64,000 bases of DNA. It comes from Verrucomicrobiaceae bacterium. GTDB taxonomy: Bacteria > Verrucomicrobiota > Verrucomicrobiia > Chthoniobacterales > Chthoniobacteraceae. The translations under genes and the position numbers were made by a program. The notes under the pieces were generated by a model, which was given only the letters and a program-made list of their open reading frames with translations, made no database searches and had not been told where the DNA came from. Numbering within the stretch: position 1 is the stretch's first letter; each line of letters begins with the position of its first letter. The stretch spans positions 1 to 64,000 of the forward strand of contig SXWH01000118.1 of NCBI GenBank assembly GCA_005791535.1. Reading direction: 5' to 3'. Shown here one piece after another: positions 43,175 through 52,072 of the stretch.

Positions 43175-44452
43175 ATGAAACCTCGTTCAGTCGCCTCGCT
43201 GCTCGCCGCTTTTGCCGTCACGCTCTGTCCGTCCTTCGCCCAGGAGGACGCAACGGGCAAGGCAGACCCGGATTCGCCGTACGACCACATCAAGGTGCTC
43301 GCGCGTGCGATGCAGTTGATTCGGAAGGACTACGTCGACGAACGGAAAGTGAGTTATCGCGCGCTGATGAGCGCTGCCTTGCGCGGGATGCTCCAGAGTC
43401 TCGATCCGCACTCGCAATACATGGAGCCGGAGAACTTCAACAACATGAAGGAGGTCACCGACAGCCGTTTTGGCGGCCTTGGCATCCATGTCACGGAGCG
43501 CAACGGCGACCTCATCGTTGTTTCACCGATGGAGGATTCCCCGGCTTTCAAGGCGGGTGTGATGCCGGGCGACCAGATTGTAAAAATCGACGGGAAAAGT
43601 GCGGAGAAAATGGATCTCAATGAGGCCTCGGAGAAGTTGCGGGGCGCGGTCGGAACGCGGGTGACGCTCACGATTCTTCGGCCGGCGACGAAGGAGATCA
43701 AGGAGTTCGAGCTCATTCGCGAAGCAATCAAGGTGTGGAGCGTGAAGGACGCAAAAATCCTGCCGGCCGACCCCGGCGCACCTGAATCGAAAATCGGCTA
43801 CGTCCGGATCACGCAGTTTAACGCGCCGACGTCCGAGGAACTCGCGAAGAAGCTCGATGAGCTTGAGAAACAGGGCATGCAGGCGCTGGTTATTGACCTT
43901 CGCTTCAATCCCGGCGGCCTCATCCAGACCGCAGTGGATACCGCAGGAATGTTTCTTCCGCCGGGCACGATTGTCTGCACGACCGAGGGCCGCGCTGGCT
44001 CGCAGAAGGGCGAATACAAAGCAAATCCCGGCCTCCGCCGCCGGCAGGCATATCCCGTCGCCGTCTTGATCAATTTCGGCAGCGCGAGTGGCAGCGAGCT
44101 CGCCGCGGGAGCGCTGAAGGATACGAATCGCGCCATCATCGTGGGTGAGACGAGCTTTGGAAAAGGCAGCGTCCAGAGCGTGGTTCCAATGCCTGACGGT
44201 TCGGCCATCCGCCTCACGACGGCCAAATACTACACGCCGAGTCACAACGTTATTCACGAGGTGGGAATCACCCCGACGATTCGCGCCACGATGACGCCGG
44301 AGCAGGAGCGCCAGCTCATGCTTTCGCGCCGGGAGGACCTCACCGAGGAGCAGAAGAAAAAGGAACTTGCCGGATTTCGCGACACGCAGCTCGACCGCGC
44401 CGTGGACGCGCTGAAAGGCGTTCTCGTTTTCCAATCGCGCAAGCCGCAGTAA
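43175..44452 (+). CDS. S41-family C-terminal processing protease
   Basis: ATG 43175 gives 425 aa with a signal peptide (1-22); a TTG 21 bp upstream is less likely. A PDZ domain spans about 95-170 (GGLGIHVTERNGDLIVVSP...AGVMPGDQIVKIDG). The S41 catalytic domain has the nucleophile S305 in S-A-S-G-S-E and the general base K330 in SFGKGSVQ, exactly 25 residues apart as in characterised CTPs. Expected location is the periplasm, trimming C-termini of envelope or exported proteins. A 6-bp gap separates it from tsaD, so the two are probably co-transcribed. Confidence 0.94.
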   Translation: MKPRSVASLLAAFAVTLCPSFAQEDATGKADPDSPYDHIKVLARAMQLIRKDYVDERKVSYRALMSAALRGMLQSLDPHSQYMEPENFNNMKEVTDSRFGGLGIHVTERNGDLIVVSPMEDSPAFKAGVMPGDQIVKIDGKSAEKMDLNEASEKLRGAVGTRVTLTILRPATKEIKEFELIREAIKVWSVKDAKILPADPGAPESKIGYVRITQFNAPTSEELAKKLDELEKQGMQALVIDLRFNPGGLIQTAVDTAGMFLPPGTIVCTTEGRAGSQKGEYKANPGLRRRQAYPVAVLINFGSASGSELAAGALKDTNRAIIVGETSFGKGSVQSVVPMPDGSAIRLTTAKYYTPSHNVIHEVGITPTIRATMTPEQERQLMLSRREDLTEEQKKKELAGFRDTQLDRAVDALKGVLVFQSRKPQ

Positions 44453-44457
44453 CTCGC

Positions 44458-45447
44458 GTGACCGTTCTCGCAATCGAAAGCTCCTGCGACGAGACGGCCG
44501 TCGCGATTCTCCGCGACGACGTTTTGCTCGCGAGCGAAGTCGCGTCGCAAATCGCACTGCACGCGGCGACCGGAGGTGTTGTTCCCGAGGTCGCATCGCG
44601 CAGCCATCTGCGAATGCTCCGCCCGACGCTGAACGAGGCGCTTGCAACGGCTGGTATCGGGCTCGGGGAAGTGGATGCCTTTGCGGCGACTCGAGGTCCG
44701 GGGCTTGCGACATCGTTGATGATTGGAATGGCTGTGGCAAAGGGGCTCGCTGTCGGTTTTGGAAAACCCTTTCTCGGCGTGAACCACATGGAAGGTCACC
44801 TGCTTTCGCCGTTTTTTGGTAAGGGCGGACCGCGTCCGGCCATCGGCCTCATCGTCAGCGGCGGGCACACGATGCTCGTGGATATTGCGGACATCGCGGA
44901 CTATCGATTGCTCGGGCAGACCGTGGACGACGCAGCAGGGGAGGCGTTTGACAAGGTCGGGAAGCTTCTCGGCCTGCCGTATCCCGGCGGTCCAAACGTC
45001 AACAAGCTCGCCCGCGACGGGAATCCGAAAGCCGTCGATTTCCCGCGCTCGATGATGCATTCGGATGATTTCGCCTTCAGTTTCAGCGGGCTCAAAACCA
45101 GCGTCCGCTATCTCCTGCCGAAGCTCGCGGATTTCGCTGTCGCCGATATCTGCGCATCGTTTCAGGAAGCAGTGGTCGATGTCCTCGTCGCGAAATCAAT
45201 CCGCGCCGCGAAGAGCACGAGCCGCGATACGATAGCCGTGAGCGGCGGCGTGAGTTGCAATACGCGCCTGCGGGAAAAACTCGCGGAAGCCTGTAAAAAA
45301 GCGGGGCTCCAGCTCCTGCTTGCCGAACCATCGCTCTGCACGGACAACGCTGCAATGATCGGATACGTCGCAAGCTTGCGCCTCGCCGCCGGTGAATCGA
45401 GCCCGCTCTCGACGGACATCGATCCCAATTTACGCCTCGTCGCGTAA
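44458..45447 (+). CDS. tsaD: tRNA N6-threonylcarbamoyladenosine transferase
   Basis: A 329-aa Kae1/YgjD-family protein starting at GTG 44458. It has the IESSCDET start, the metal-binding H110-M-E-G-H114 motif, IVSGGHT, the nucleotide-binding GGP segment and SGGVSCNTRLR near the end. It transfers the threonylcarbamoyl group to A37 of ANN-decoding tRNAs in the cytoplasm, together with TsaB, TsaE and TsaC, which are not in this window. Full length and all motifs are intact. It is one of the few core housekeeping genes here. Confidence 0.97.
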   Translation: MTVLAIESSCDETAVAILRDDVLLASEVASQIALHAATGGVVPEVASRSHLRMLRPTLNEALATAGIGLGEVDAFAATRGPGLATSLMIGMAVAKGLAVGFGKPFLGVNHMEGHLLSPFFGKGGPRPAIGLIVSGGHTMLVDIADIADYRLLGQTVDDAAGEAFDKVGKLLGLPYPGGPNVNKLARDGNPKAVDFPRSMMHSDDFAFSFSGLKTSVRYLLPKLADFAVADICASFQEAVVDVLVAKSIRAAKSTSRDTIAVSGGVSCNTRLREKLAEACKKAGLQLLLAEPSLCTDNAAMIGYVASLRLAAGESSPLSTDIDPNLRLVA

Positions 45448-45495
45448 CCGCGGTCACGGGAGTCACGTCTGCGCATGTGAAACAAATTCACTCAC

Positions 45496-46011
45496 ATGCC
45501 ATACACCGGAATCGTCCTCACCATTCTCTCCATTGTCTTCGGAGCCTTTCTCATTCTGCTCGCGCACTGGCTCGTCGCCATCGGCCTGTTTTCGAAAACC
45601 ACGCAGCTCTGCGAGGCGGAATTTCGCAGGCGTCCTGTGCGTTGCCTGCTCGTCGGGATACTCACCTTCGGGATTCTCATGGCCTTTCTACTCGCGCTCG
45701 CGGGGAAGGCCGGCGGAGGTGCGCTGATCATCGCCTCCATCCCGCTTCTCATGTCATTCGTCGGCTCAGCCGGCATCGCTCTGCGAATCGGGAGTGATCT
45801 GTCGCGCACCCGCGAGCCATGGCGGAGGGGAATCCGCGGGGCGACGATGCTCGGCTTCTGCTGCATCACTCCGGGCCTCGGATGGTTTATCATCCTCCCG
45901 CTCGCACTCGCCGCAGGTTTTGGTGCGCTTCTGCTCGCGAAGCCATGGAAATCCGGAGCTGCTCCGGAAACGGCGTCAGCGATTGATTCCAGCGTTCCCG
46001 CACTGTCATGA
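45496..46011 (+). CDS. Hypothetical four-helix membrane protein
   Basis: A 171-aa protein with transmembrane segments at about 5-30, 49-69, 75-95 and 118-148, and a short Ala/Ser-rich tail. Cytoplasmic loops are Arg-rich (FRRRPVRC, SRTREPWRRG). I do not recognise the family. Its stop overlaps the start of the DUF1800 gene by 4 bp, so it is translationally coupled to that gene. It could assist export or membrane placement of the DUF1800/DUF1501 pair, which is only an inference from gene order. Confidence 0.75.
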   Translation: MPYTGIVLTILSIVFGAFLILLAHWLVAIGLFSKTTQLCEAEFRRRPVRCLLVGILTFGILMAFLLALAGKAGGGALIIASIPLLMSFVGSAGIALRIGSDLSRTREPWRRGIRGATMLGFCCITPGLGWFIILPLALAAGFGALLLAKPWKSGAAPETASAIDSSVPALS

Positions 46012-47552
46012 AAAAGACCAGTCGTCGCGAATTCATTATTACCGGCGCGGCTGCGATCGCATTCAGTGCGACAATTTTCCGGGCTGCGCAGGGGCTTCTC
46101 ACGCAGGGCGGGCAGTATCTCGGTCTGAACCTCACTCGTCCGATCGAACGTGCGCCGCTTCCTCCCGCATCGACGAGCATCGACCCCGTGGCGCATGCCC
46201 TGAACCGTCTGACATTCGGGCCGGTTGCAGGAGACTATGAGCGCGTGTCGAAAATGGGCGTCGCGGCGTTCATCGAGGAGCAGCTCGACCCCGGGAAGAT
46301 GGATGACGGATTATGCGACCGGGTGACCGCTAGGTTTTGCGATCTCTGGGGTGAGCCGCTCGGGGAGCATTACGAAGAGGATGATGATTCCCTTCCGCCG
46401 ATTCTGCGCCGCGTGACGACGCTGCGGGCGATTTACAGCCGGCGGCAACTCTTCGAGGTGATGTGCGAGTTCTGGAGCGATCACTTTAACATCGATCCCG
46501 GCAAGGGCGATTGTCGGTGGAGCAAACCCAGCGATGATCGCGACGTGATCCGCAAGAACGCGCTCGGGAACTTTCGCGATATGCTCCGCGCCAGCGCGCT
46601 CAGTCCGGCGATGCTTTGGTATCTCGATGGCCAGGCCAACTCGCTCCGCAAGACGGACGACAAACCGAACGAGAACTATGCCCGCGAGTTGATGGAGCTG
46701 CACACGCTTGGCGTTCACGGTGGCTACACGCAGCAGGACGTGATGGAAGTCGCGCGGTGTCTCACGGGATGGAGCCTTTTTTCCAAACGCGAGGCAAAGC
46801 TCGGCAAGGTGATCAAGCCGCGCGTCTTTCTCAGTGGTGCTGCGAAAGGAATGCCATTCACAGATCGTGGCGGCGTGTTCTTCGATGGCGAGCATCATGA
46901 CAACGGCCCGAAGCGCGTTCTCGGACACGATATCCCGGCAGGACTCGGCAAGGATGACATCGATCGCGTCATCGACATCGTCGCATTCCACCCGAACACG
47001 GCCCGCTTCCTCGCCACGAAACTCTGCAAACGCTTCATCGCAGACGAGCCCTCTGCGGCCTCGGTCGAGGCTGTCGCGAAGTCATTCAGCGATTCCAAGG
47101 GCGACATCAAAACGGTGCTGCGCACGATTTTCTCGACGCCGGAATACGCGGCGTCGGCCGGGGTGAAAATCAAGCGGCCGTTTCATTTCGTCGTTTCTGC
47201 AATCCGGGCGGTGAATGCGAGCACCGATGCCGACAAGCCGGTGATGCAGTTTCTGGAGAAAATGGGGCAGGCTCCGTTCCGTTATCCCACGCCGGACGGT
47301 TATCCGCTCGAAGCGGAGCACTGGCATACCACGCTGCTCTGGCGATGGAAGTTCGCGCTCGCGCTGGCAAACAACCGCATTGCGGGCACGCGCATCGAAC
47401 GTGCGAAGCTGCTGCGGCAGCTCGGCGGCGACTCGGCGCTCATGGCTACTGTGCTGAATCGGAAGCCGACCGCAGACGAGAGCGACGCATTTTTGAAATC
47501 GGGCGATGGCCTCGCGCTGCTGCTCGCTTCACCGGGATTCCAACGCTGCTAA
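46008..47552 (+). CDS. DUF1800 protein with Tat-type signal
   Basis: A 514-aa DUF1800-family protein. The N-terminus (KKTSRREFIITGAAAIAF) contains a twin-arginine motif followed by a hydrophobic stretch, so folded export is likely. Family landmarks are ALNRLTFGP near 64, MCEFWSDHFNID near 150, NENYARELMELHTLG and the WSLF segment. The biochemical activity of the family is not established. It overlaps the upstream membrane protein by 4 bp and is followed 4 bp later by a DUF1501 gene. DUF1800 and DUF1501 genes are paired like this in many bacteria, which points to a joint complex. Confidence 0.92.
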   Translation: MKKTSRREFIITGAAAIAFSATIFRAAQGLLTQGGQYLGLNLTRPIERAPLPPASTSIDPVAHALNRLTFGPVAGDYERVSKMGVAAFIEEQLDPGKMDDGLCDRVTARFCDLWGEPLGEHYEEDDDSLPPILRRVTTLRAIYSRRQLFEVMCEFWSDHFNIDPGKGDCRWSKPSDDRDVIRKNALGNFRDMLRASALSPAMLWYLDGQANSLRKTDDKPNENYARELMELHTLGVHGGYTQQDVMEVARCLTGWSLFSKREAKLGKVIKPRVFLSGAAKGMPFTDRGGVFFDGEHHDNGPKRVLGHDIPAGLGKDDIDRVIDIVAFHPNTARFLATKLCKRFIADEPSAASVEAVAKSFSDSKGDIKTVLRTIFSTPEYAASAGVKIKRPFHFVVSAIRAVNASTDADKPVMQFLEKMGQAPFRYPTPDGYPLEAEHWHTTLLWRWKFALALANNRIAGTRIERAKLLRQLGGDSALMATVLNRKPTADESDAFLKSGDGLALLLASPGFQRC

Positions 47553-47556
47553 CACC

Positions 47557-48681
47557 ATGTCCGCACTCGTCAACCTTACCACCAATCGTGACGACAAACG
47601 CACACTCGTCGTCGTGTTCCTGCGCGGCGGCGCGGATGGGCTTTCGCTCGTCGTGCCGACAGCCGATGACAATTACTACCGCGCGCGGCCGCGGCTCGCT
47701 TTGAAGAAAAGCGAGACCCTGAGCCTTGATGGAAACTTTGCGCTGCACCCGCTGCTGGCTCCGTTGGAGGTTGCGTGGAAGGAAGGTGACCTCGCGATCG
47801 CCCATGCTGCGGGCTGCGAAGACACCACGCGCTCGCACTTTGAAGCGCAGGACCTCATGGAGCGCGGCGGCTTCGTTGCTGGTGGCTGGCTTGCGCGATT
47901 CCTGCGCGCCCGCGGTCCGGCGCGCTCGCCTCTCAGTGCGATTGCACTTTCGCCAACGATGCCGGACGTCCTCAGCGGAGCGCCGAGTGCCGCGGCGTTT
48001 CAGAAGATCGAGGAGTTTTCGTTCGGGAAGAAGATGTCTCCGGATTTTCCGCGCGAACTGCGGCGGCTCTACGAAAAGGAGTCGGGCGATTTTCGTACGG
48101 CTGCGGAAAGCACGTTCGAAGCAATGGCGAAAATCGAATCCATCGACACGAAGGCGGCTCCGGAGAACGGCGCTGTTTATGAGGAGAAGGACAGTTTTCA
48201 TCAGGGCCTCCGCCAGACTGCGCAACTCATCAGAGCGGATGTCGGACTCGATGCCGCGAGCGTGGACCTCAACGGGTGGGACACACACTTCACGCAGGAC
48301 ATTGCCATTCCGGGGAACATCAAGAGCCTCGGTGCGGGGCTTGCCGCATTCCGCAAAGACCTCGGTGCGCGCATGGCTACGACTACGGTGGTCGTCATGA
48401 CGGAGTTCGGACGTCGCCTCGGCGAGAACACGAGCCTCGGCACCGACCACGGCCGTGGAAGCGTGATGTTTGCAATGGGCGGCGGCGTCCAAGGCGGTCG
48501 GATGCTCGGCACGTGGAGTGGACTGACGCGTGAGATGCTAGACGATCCCGGCGACCTCCCGGTTTGGAACAACTACCGCGACATCCTCGCACCCATCCTT
48601 GCAAAACACGGCGCACCTGCGGACTCATTCGGTAAAATATTTCCCGACTTCGCTCTGAAGCCGCTACCGGTTTACGGGTAG
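47557..48681 (+). CDS. DUF1501 protein without its own signal peptide
   Basis: ATG 47557 gives 374 aa; an upstream in-frame codon would overlap the DUF1800 gene and adds no leader. Characteristic DUF1501 (alkaline-phosphatase-superfamily) motifs are VVFLRGGADGLSLVVP, DLNGWDTH, TEFGRRLGENTSLGTDHG and a final FGKIFPDF. Unlike the second DUF1501 protein in this window (61925), it has neither a Tat motif nor a hydrophobic start. Export bound to its Tat-signal-bearing DUF1800 partner is a reasonable explanation. Activity is unproven; sulfatase-like hydrolysis has been suggested from fold alone. Confidence 0.92.
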   Translation: MSALVNLTTNRDDKRTLVVVFLRGGADGLSLVVPTADDNYYRARPRLALKKSETLSLDGNFALHPLLAPLEVAWKEGDLAIAHAAGCEDTTRSHFEAQDLMERGGFVAGGWLARFLRARGPARSPLSAIALSPTMPDVLSGAPSAAAFQKIEEFSFGKKMSPDFPRELRRLYEKESGDFRTAAESTFEAMAKIESIDTKAAPENGAVYEEKDSFHQGLRQTAQLIRADVGLDAASVDLNGWDTHFTQDIAIPGNIKSLGAGLAAFRKDLGARMATTTVVVMTEFGRRLGENTSLGTDHGRGSVMFAMGGGVQGGRMLGTWSGLTREMLDDPGDLPVWNNYRDILAPILAKHGAPADSFGKIFPDFALKPLPVYG

Positions 48682-48685
48682 TCGA

Positions 48686-50005
48686 TTACGGCAGCGTCGC
48701 GCGAAGGCGGAAGAAGACGGCTTGTGCGCCGTTCAGTGACGGAGCAGCGGAAGCGTCCACCCACTGACTGTCTGCGTCGCGTGTCGTCGTGCCTTGCTCG
48801 ACGGTCCACACGGCTCCCGGCGTATCGTCATTCCAATGCCACGTCGCGAGGTCGGTCGAGACTTCCACGCGAACCGCGGCGTCGCTCGCATTGTGCCGCG
48901 CGTACCGGATTCCGGTTCCCGTCGCGGCGATGATGTCCGAGGGAGCATCCCGGCGTTCCGGGTTTGTGAAAAAAGCGTACTCGGCGGCGTTGGTTGCGCC
49001 GTCGCCATCGGGATCATCCGCCGGACCCGTATTGAGGGCGTTTGTGGAAAAGAAGCGTGTTTTCCAGTCCGCGTAGGATGATGTCGTGGGGTCGATTGCA
49101 ATGTCGAAAGGCTCCGCGACTGTGCTGGCTGGGCTGAGAAACTCCAGTCCTCCGGAGCCGTCCATTTTGAAGCGCACTGCGCGGTGTGCGCTTGGCTGGG
49201 AGCCGCTCCCGCGCTTGCCGGTGTCCGCCACGTAGGCACGGCCGGCGGCGATATCGAGGGCGAGTCCGTGCGGCGCGTTGAGCCCGGTGATGATTGTTTG
49301 CACCGCGCCTCCTGCGACCGCTCTGGCGTAAATCGCCCCATTCTGCCGGTCGCACCAATAGATGCGGCCGCCGGGAACCGTCGGATCGATCGCTACATCG
49401 CGCGTGCGACTCGGCGTGACGAGGGACCAAGTGGAATCGACGACGCCGGTCACAATCGAGCCGCGCGAGTAGGCGGTGTTTGTGTCGCCGGGATTCGTCG
49501 TCACAGCCCAGTAGGCCAAGCCGGAAGCGGCATCGACTGTGAAAAAATACGGTCCCTGACCGGCTGCGGTGTGCGTGAGAATGGTTTCGAGGAACGACCC
49601 GTCCGGCCGGGTACGGCGGAGTTGCAGGGAACTCGTTTCGGCGACGTAGATCCAGTTTGATGCCGGTTCCCATTCCACATCGGAGATGAAAGTGCCGTCG
49701 GGAAATGAAGTCACCACCGAAGCAGCTCCGCCCGACATCGGCAGCGAGCGAACTGTGACCTCGGTTAGCGCGAGTGTTGTCGGGTTTTGCGCCGCGTGTG
49801 CGAAAAAGATTCGCGCGCCCGCCGGATCCACGGCGATTCCACGCAGGTCCGTGACTTGCGGGCTTTGCCACAAGGTTGTGTGCGCGGTGCCATCGGGCTT
49901 CACCGCGTTGATCTGACCGGCCTGAAGCTCGGGCTGGTTGACGTAGTAAACGCGGGCGGCCTGGGAAGACGCGGCGAGTAGTGCGAGGGCGAGAATTGCG
50001 CGCAT
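48686..50005 (-). CDS. Secreted YWTD/NHL-like beta-propeller protein
   Basis: ATG 50005 gives 439 aa with signal peptide 1-16. Residues about 18-320 form an LDL-receptor-class-B-like propeller (GIAVDPAGARIFFAH, RIYWCDRQNGAIYARAV, HGLALDIAAGRAYVAD). Residues 325-360 contain DDPDGDGATNAAEYAFF, a calcium-binding motif also seen in the CotH protein. The tail (VEVSTDLATW...FFRL) is the common terminal module of exported proteins here. A binding or scaffold role is likely; no catalytic residues are visible. It is convergent with the DUF1501 gene, with only 4 bp between stops, and divergent from the radical SAM gene. Confidence 0.85.
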   Translation of the reverse strand: MRAILALALLAASSQAARVYYVNQPELQAGQINAVKPDGTAHTTLWQSPQVTDLRGIAVDPAGARIFFAHAAQNPTTLALTEVTVRSLPMSGGAASVVTSFPDGTFISDVEWEPASNWIYVAETSSLQLRRTRPDGSFLETILTHTAAGQGPYFFTVDAASGLAYWAVTTNPGDTNTAYSRGSIVTGVVDSTWSLVTPSRTRDVAIDPTVPGGRIYWCDRQNGAIYARAVAGGAVQTIITGLNAPHGLALDIAAGRAYVADTGKRGSGSQPSAHRAVRFKMDGSGGLEFLSPASTVAEPFDIAIDPTTSSYADWKTRFFSTNALNTGPADDPDGDGATNAAEYAFFTNPERRDAPSDIIAATGTGIRYARHNASDAAVRVEVSTDLATWHWNDDTPGAVWTVEQGTTTRDADSQWVDASAAPSLNGAQAVFFRLRATLP

Positions 50006-50086
50006 GTGTTGCGCAATGTGCCGGCTTTCCCTGCGAATGCAACCACCCGACGCGACTTGCAACCGCGCGGGCGCGCTGTAAACGGG

Positions 50087-51343
50087 ATGCGCATGTTTCC
50101 ATCACTAGCGCTTCGAATTCTGCGGACCACCGACCCGCGCTGCCTCGGCAAGTTCCTTTGGAACTTCGGCTACAAGGGCGTCCGCTCGATCCAGTTGTTC
50201 AAGAAGCGCATCAAACGCGGGGAGTTCTTCCCGCCGTTTCTTTACCTCTCGATTCTGAATTCCTGCAACCTGCGCTGCCAGGGTTGCTGGGTGGATGTTG
50301 CGGAGGATCGCGTGGCCATCGACCTCGAAACGCTCAACCGCACCATCAACGACGCAAAGGCGCACGGAAACGCGTTTTTTGGAATCCTCGGCGGTGAGCC
50401 GTTCATGCATCCCGAACTGCTCGATCTGCTCGCGGCGCATCCCGACTGCTACTTTCAGGTTTTCACAAACGGGCAGTTCATCACGGAGAAAGTCGCGAAG
50501 AAGCTACGCGAGCTTGGCAACGTCACGCCGCTCATCAGCATCGAAGGGCGCGAAGTCGTGAGCGACGAACGGCGTGGCAACAAGCACGTCTACGAGCGCA
50601 CGCTGCGCGGGCTCAAAGCGTGCTTGAAGGAGCGCGTGCTGACCGGCGTGGCTACGAGCGTGTGCCAGACGAATATCAACGACCTCTGCACCGAGCAATG
50701 GCTGCAGGAGTTGATCGATTTCGGTGCGCACTACGTTTGGTTCCACACCTTCCGTCCGGTGGGGCCAAAGATGAACGCGCAGCTTGCACTCACGCCGCAG
50801 CAACTTGTGCAGGTGCGCCGTTTCATTGTGGAAATGCGCGCAAAGATGCCAATCGGCATCGTAGATGCCTACTACGACGGCGGTGGCAACGCGCTCTGCC
50901 CGATGAGCACGGGAATCTCGCATCACGTGAATCCAAAGGGCGACATCGAGCCATGTCCGATCATCCAGTTCGCCACCGAAAATATCCGCGATTCGCGCGG
51001 CGTTTTCGCCACGATGCGCGACTCGGCATTTCTGAAAGATTTCCGCGAACTGAGCGCCGAGCACACGCGGGGCTGCGTCGTGCTGGAGCGTCCCGATTTG
51101 GTGAAGGACCTCGTCATCAAGCACGGTGCGCGCGACACCACCATTCGCGGCACCGCGATGGCCGAACTCGATGCGATGACGCCGCGCTTTTCCCAATGGC
51201 TACCGGGCGAGGAAATCCCCGAACAGCACTGGATGTATCGCTGGGCGAAGAAGTGGTTCTTCAACGACTTCGGCGCCTACAAAAAGGCCGACCACGACGA
51301 AGCGGCAAAGGCCAAGGTGAAGGAACTCGCGGGAGCGGCTTGA
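50087..51343 (+). CDS. Radical SAM protein
   Basis: A 418-aa protein from ATG 50087; ATG 50093 is equally possible. The radical-SAM cluster motif is C60-NLR-C64-QG-C67, followed by GGEPF near 103 and an SPASM-like C-terminal region with a further conserved Cys (ALCPMSTG, IEPCPIIQF). Substrate is not identifiable; the general layout resembles HpnH-like and peptide-modifying enzymes, but no diagnostic residues separate these. The cytoplasmic enzyme needs reduced [4Fe-4S] and SAM. It sits 4 bp before a HAD phosphatase gene, suggesting one pathway. Confidence 0.87.
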   Translation: MRMFPSLALRILRTTDPRCLGKFLWNFGYKGVRSIQLFKKRIKRGEFFPPFLYLSILNSCNLRCQGCWVDVAEDRVAIDLETLNRTINDAKAHGNAFFGILGGEPFMHPELLDLLAAHPDCYFQVFTNGQFITEKVAKKLRELGNVTPLISIEGREVVSDERRGNKHVYERTLRGLKACLKERVLTGVATSVCQTNINDLCTEQWLQELIDFGAHYVWFHTFRPVGPKMNAQLALTPQQLVQVRRFIVEMRAKMPIGIVDAYYDGGGNALCPMSTGISHHVNPKGDIEPCPIIQFATENIRDSRGVFATMRDSAFLKDFRELSAEHTRGCVVLERPDLVKDLVIKHGARDTTIRGTAMAELDAMTPRFSQWLPGEEIPEQHWMYRWAKKWFFNDFGAYKKADHDEAAKAKVKELAGAA

Positions 51344-51347
51344 GATT

Positions 51348-52034
51348 ATGCCGAAACTGCTGCTTTGGGACATCGACGGGACCATCATTTCCAGCGGAGG
51401 CTGCGGGGAGGCCTCGCTAAGGCTGGCGGTGCGGGATTTTTTCGGGTGCGACGATGATTTTAAAGACATCGAGATCGCCGGGCGGACCGATACGCGCATC
51501 GCGCGGCAGTTGCTGCGGAAATGCGGGCGTGAGGAAACTGTGGAAGCCATTGACGCGTTGCTCGGGCGCTACTTGCACCATTTGCCGCAGTTGCTTCCGC
51601 AACGAAAAGGCGTGCTGCTCCCGGGAGTGGCAGATGTTCTGGATGTGCTCGCGCGGCGGGATGATGTGGTGCTCGCGTTGCTGACCGGCAATCTCGCGGC
51701 GGGCGCGGAGCTTAAATTGTCACACTACGGCGTGTGGCACTACTTCCGGTTCGGCGCTTATGCGGATGATCATTTTGACCGGAATGAACTGGGGCCCGTG
51801 GCGATGAAGCGTGCACGGGAAAAGGGGTACGAATTTGCACCGCGTGATGTGTGGGTGCTCGGTGACACGCCGCATGACATCGCGTGTGCACGGGCTTTCG
51901 GAGCGAAGGCGCTTGCCGTTGCCACAGGGGCTTTTCCGTCGGCGCAGCTTGCGCAGCACAAACCAGATGCGCTTTTTGAAAACATGGTCGATACCGCGGG
52001 CGTGGTGAGTGTGCTCGCAGGCGAGGTGGATTGA
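51348..52034 (+). CDS. HAD-superfamily phosphatase
   Basis: A 228-aa HAD subfamily IA hydrolase resembling phosphoglycolate phosphatase. Motif I is WDIDGTI (nucleophile D8, general acid D10), motif II is LLTGN near 110, and motif III/IV includes K150-x-x and VLGDTPHDIACARA. A helical cap lies at about 15-85. It should dephosphorylate a small molecule in the cytoplasm. It follows the radical SAM gene by 4 bp and ends 38 bp before the GH127 gene, which is also on this strand. The substrate is unknown. Confidence 0.88.
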   Translation: MPKLLLWDIDGTIISSGGCGEASLRLAVRDFFGCDDDFKDIEIAGRTDTRIARQLLRKCGREETVEAIDALLGRYLHHLPQLLPQRKGVLLPGVADVLDVLARRDDVVLALLTGNLAAGAELKLSHYGVWHYFRFGAYADDHFDRNELGPVAMKRAREKGYEFAPRDVWVLGDTPHDIACARAFGAKALAVATGAFPSAQLAQHKPDALFENMVDTAGVVSVLAGEVD

Positions 52035-52072
52035 GGATCGCCACGGCCGACGACGGGCCGTAGGATTCCGGC

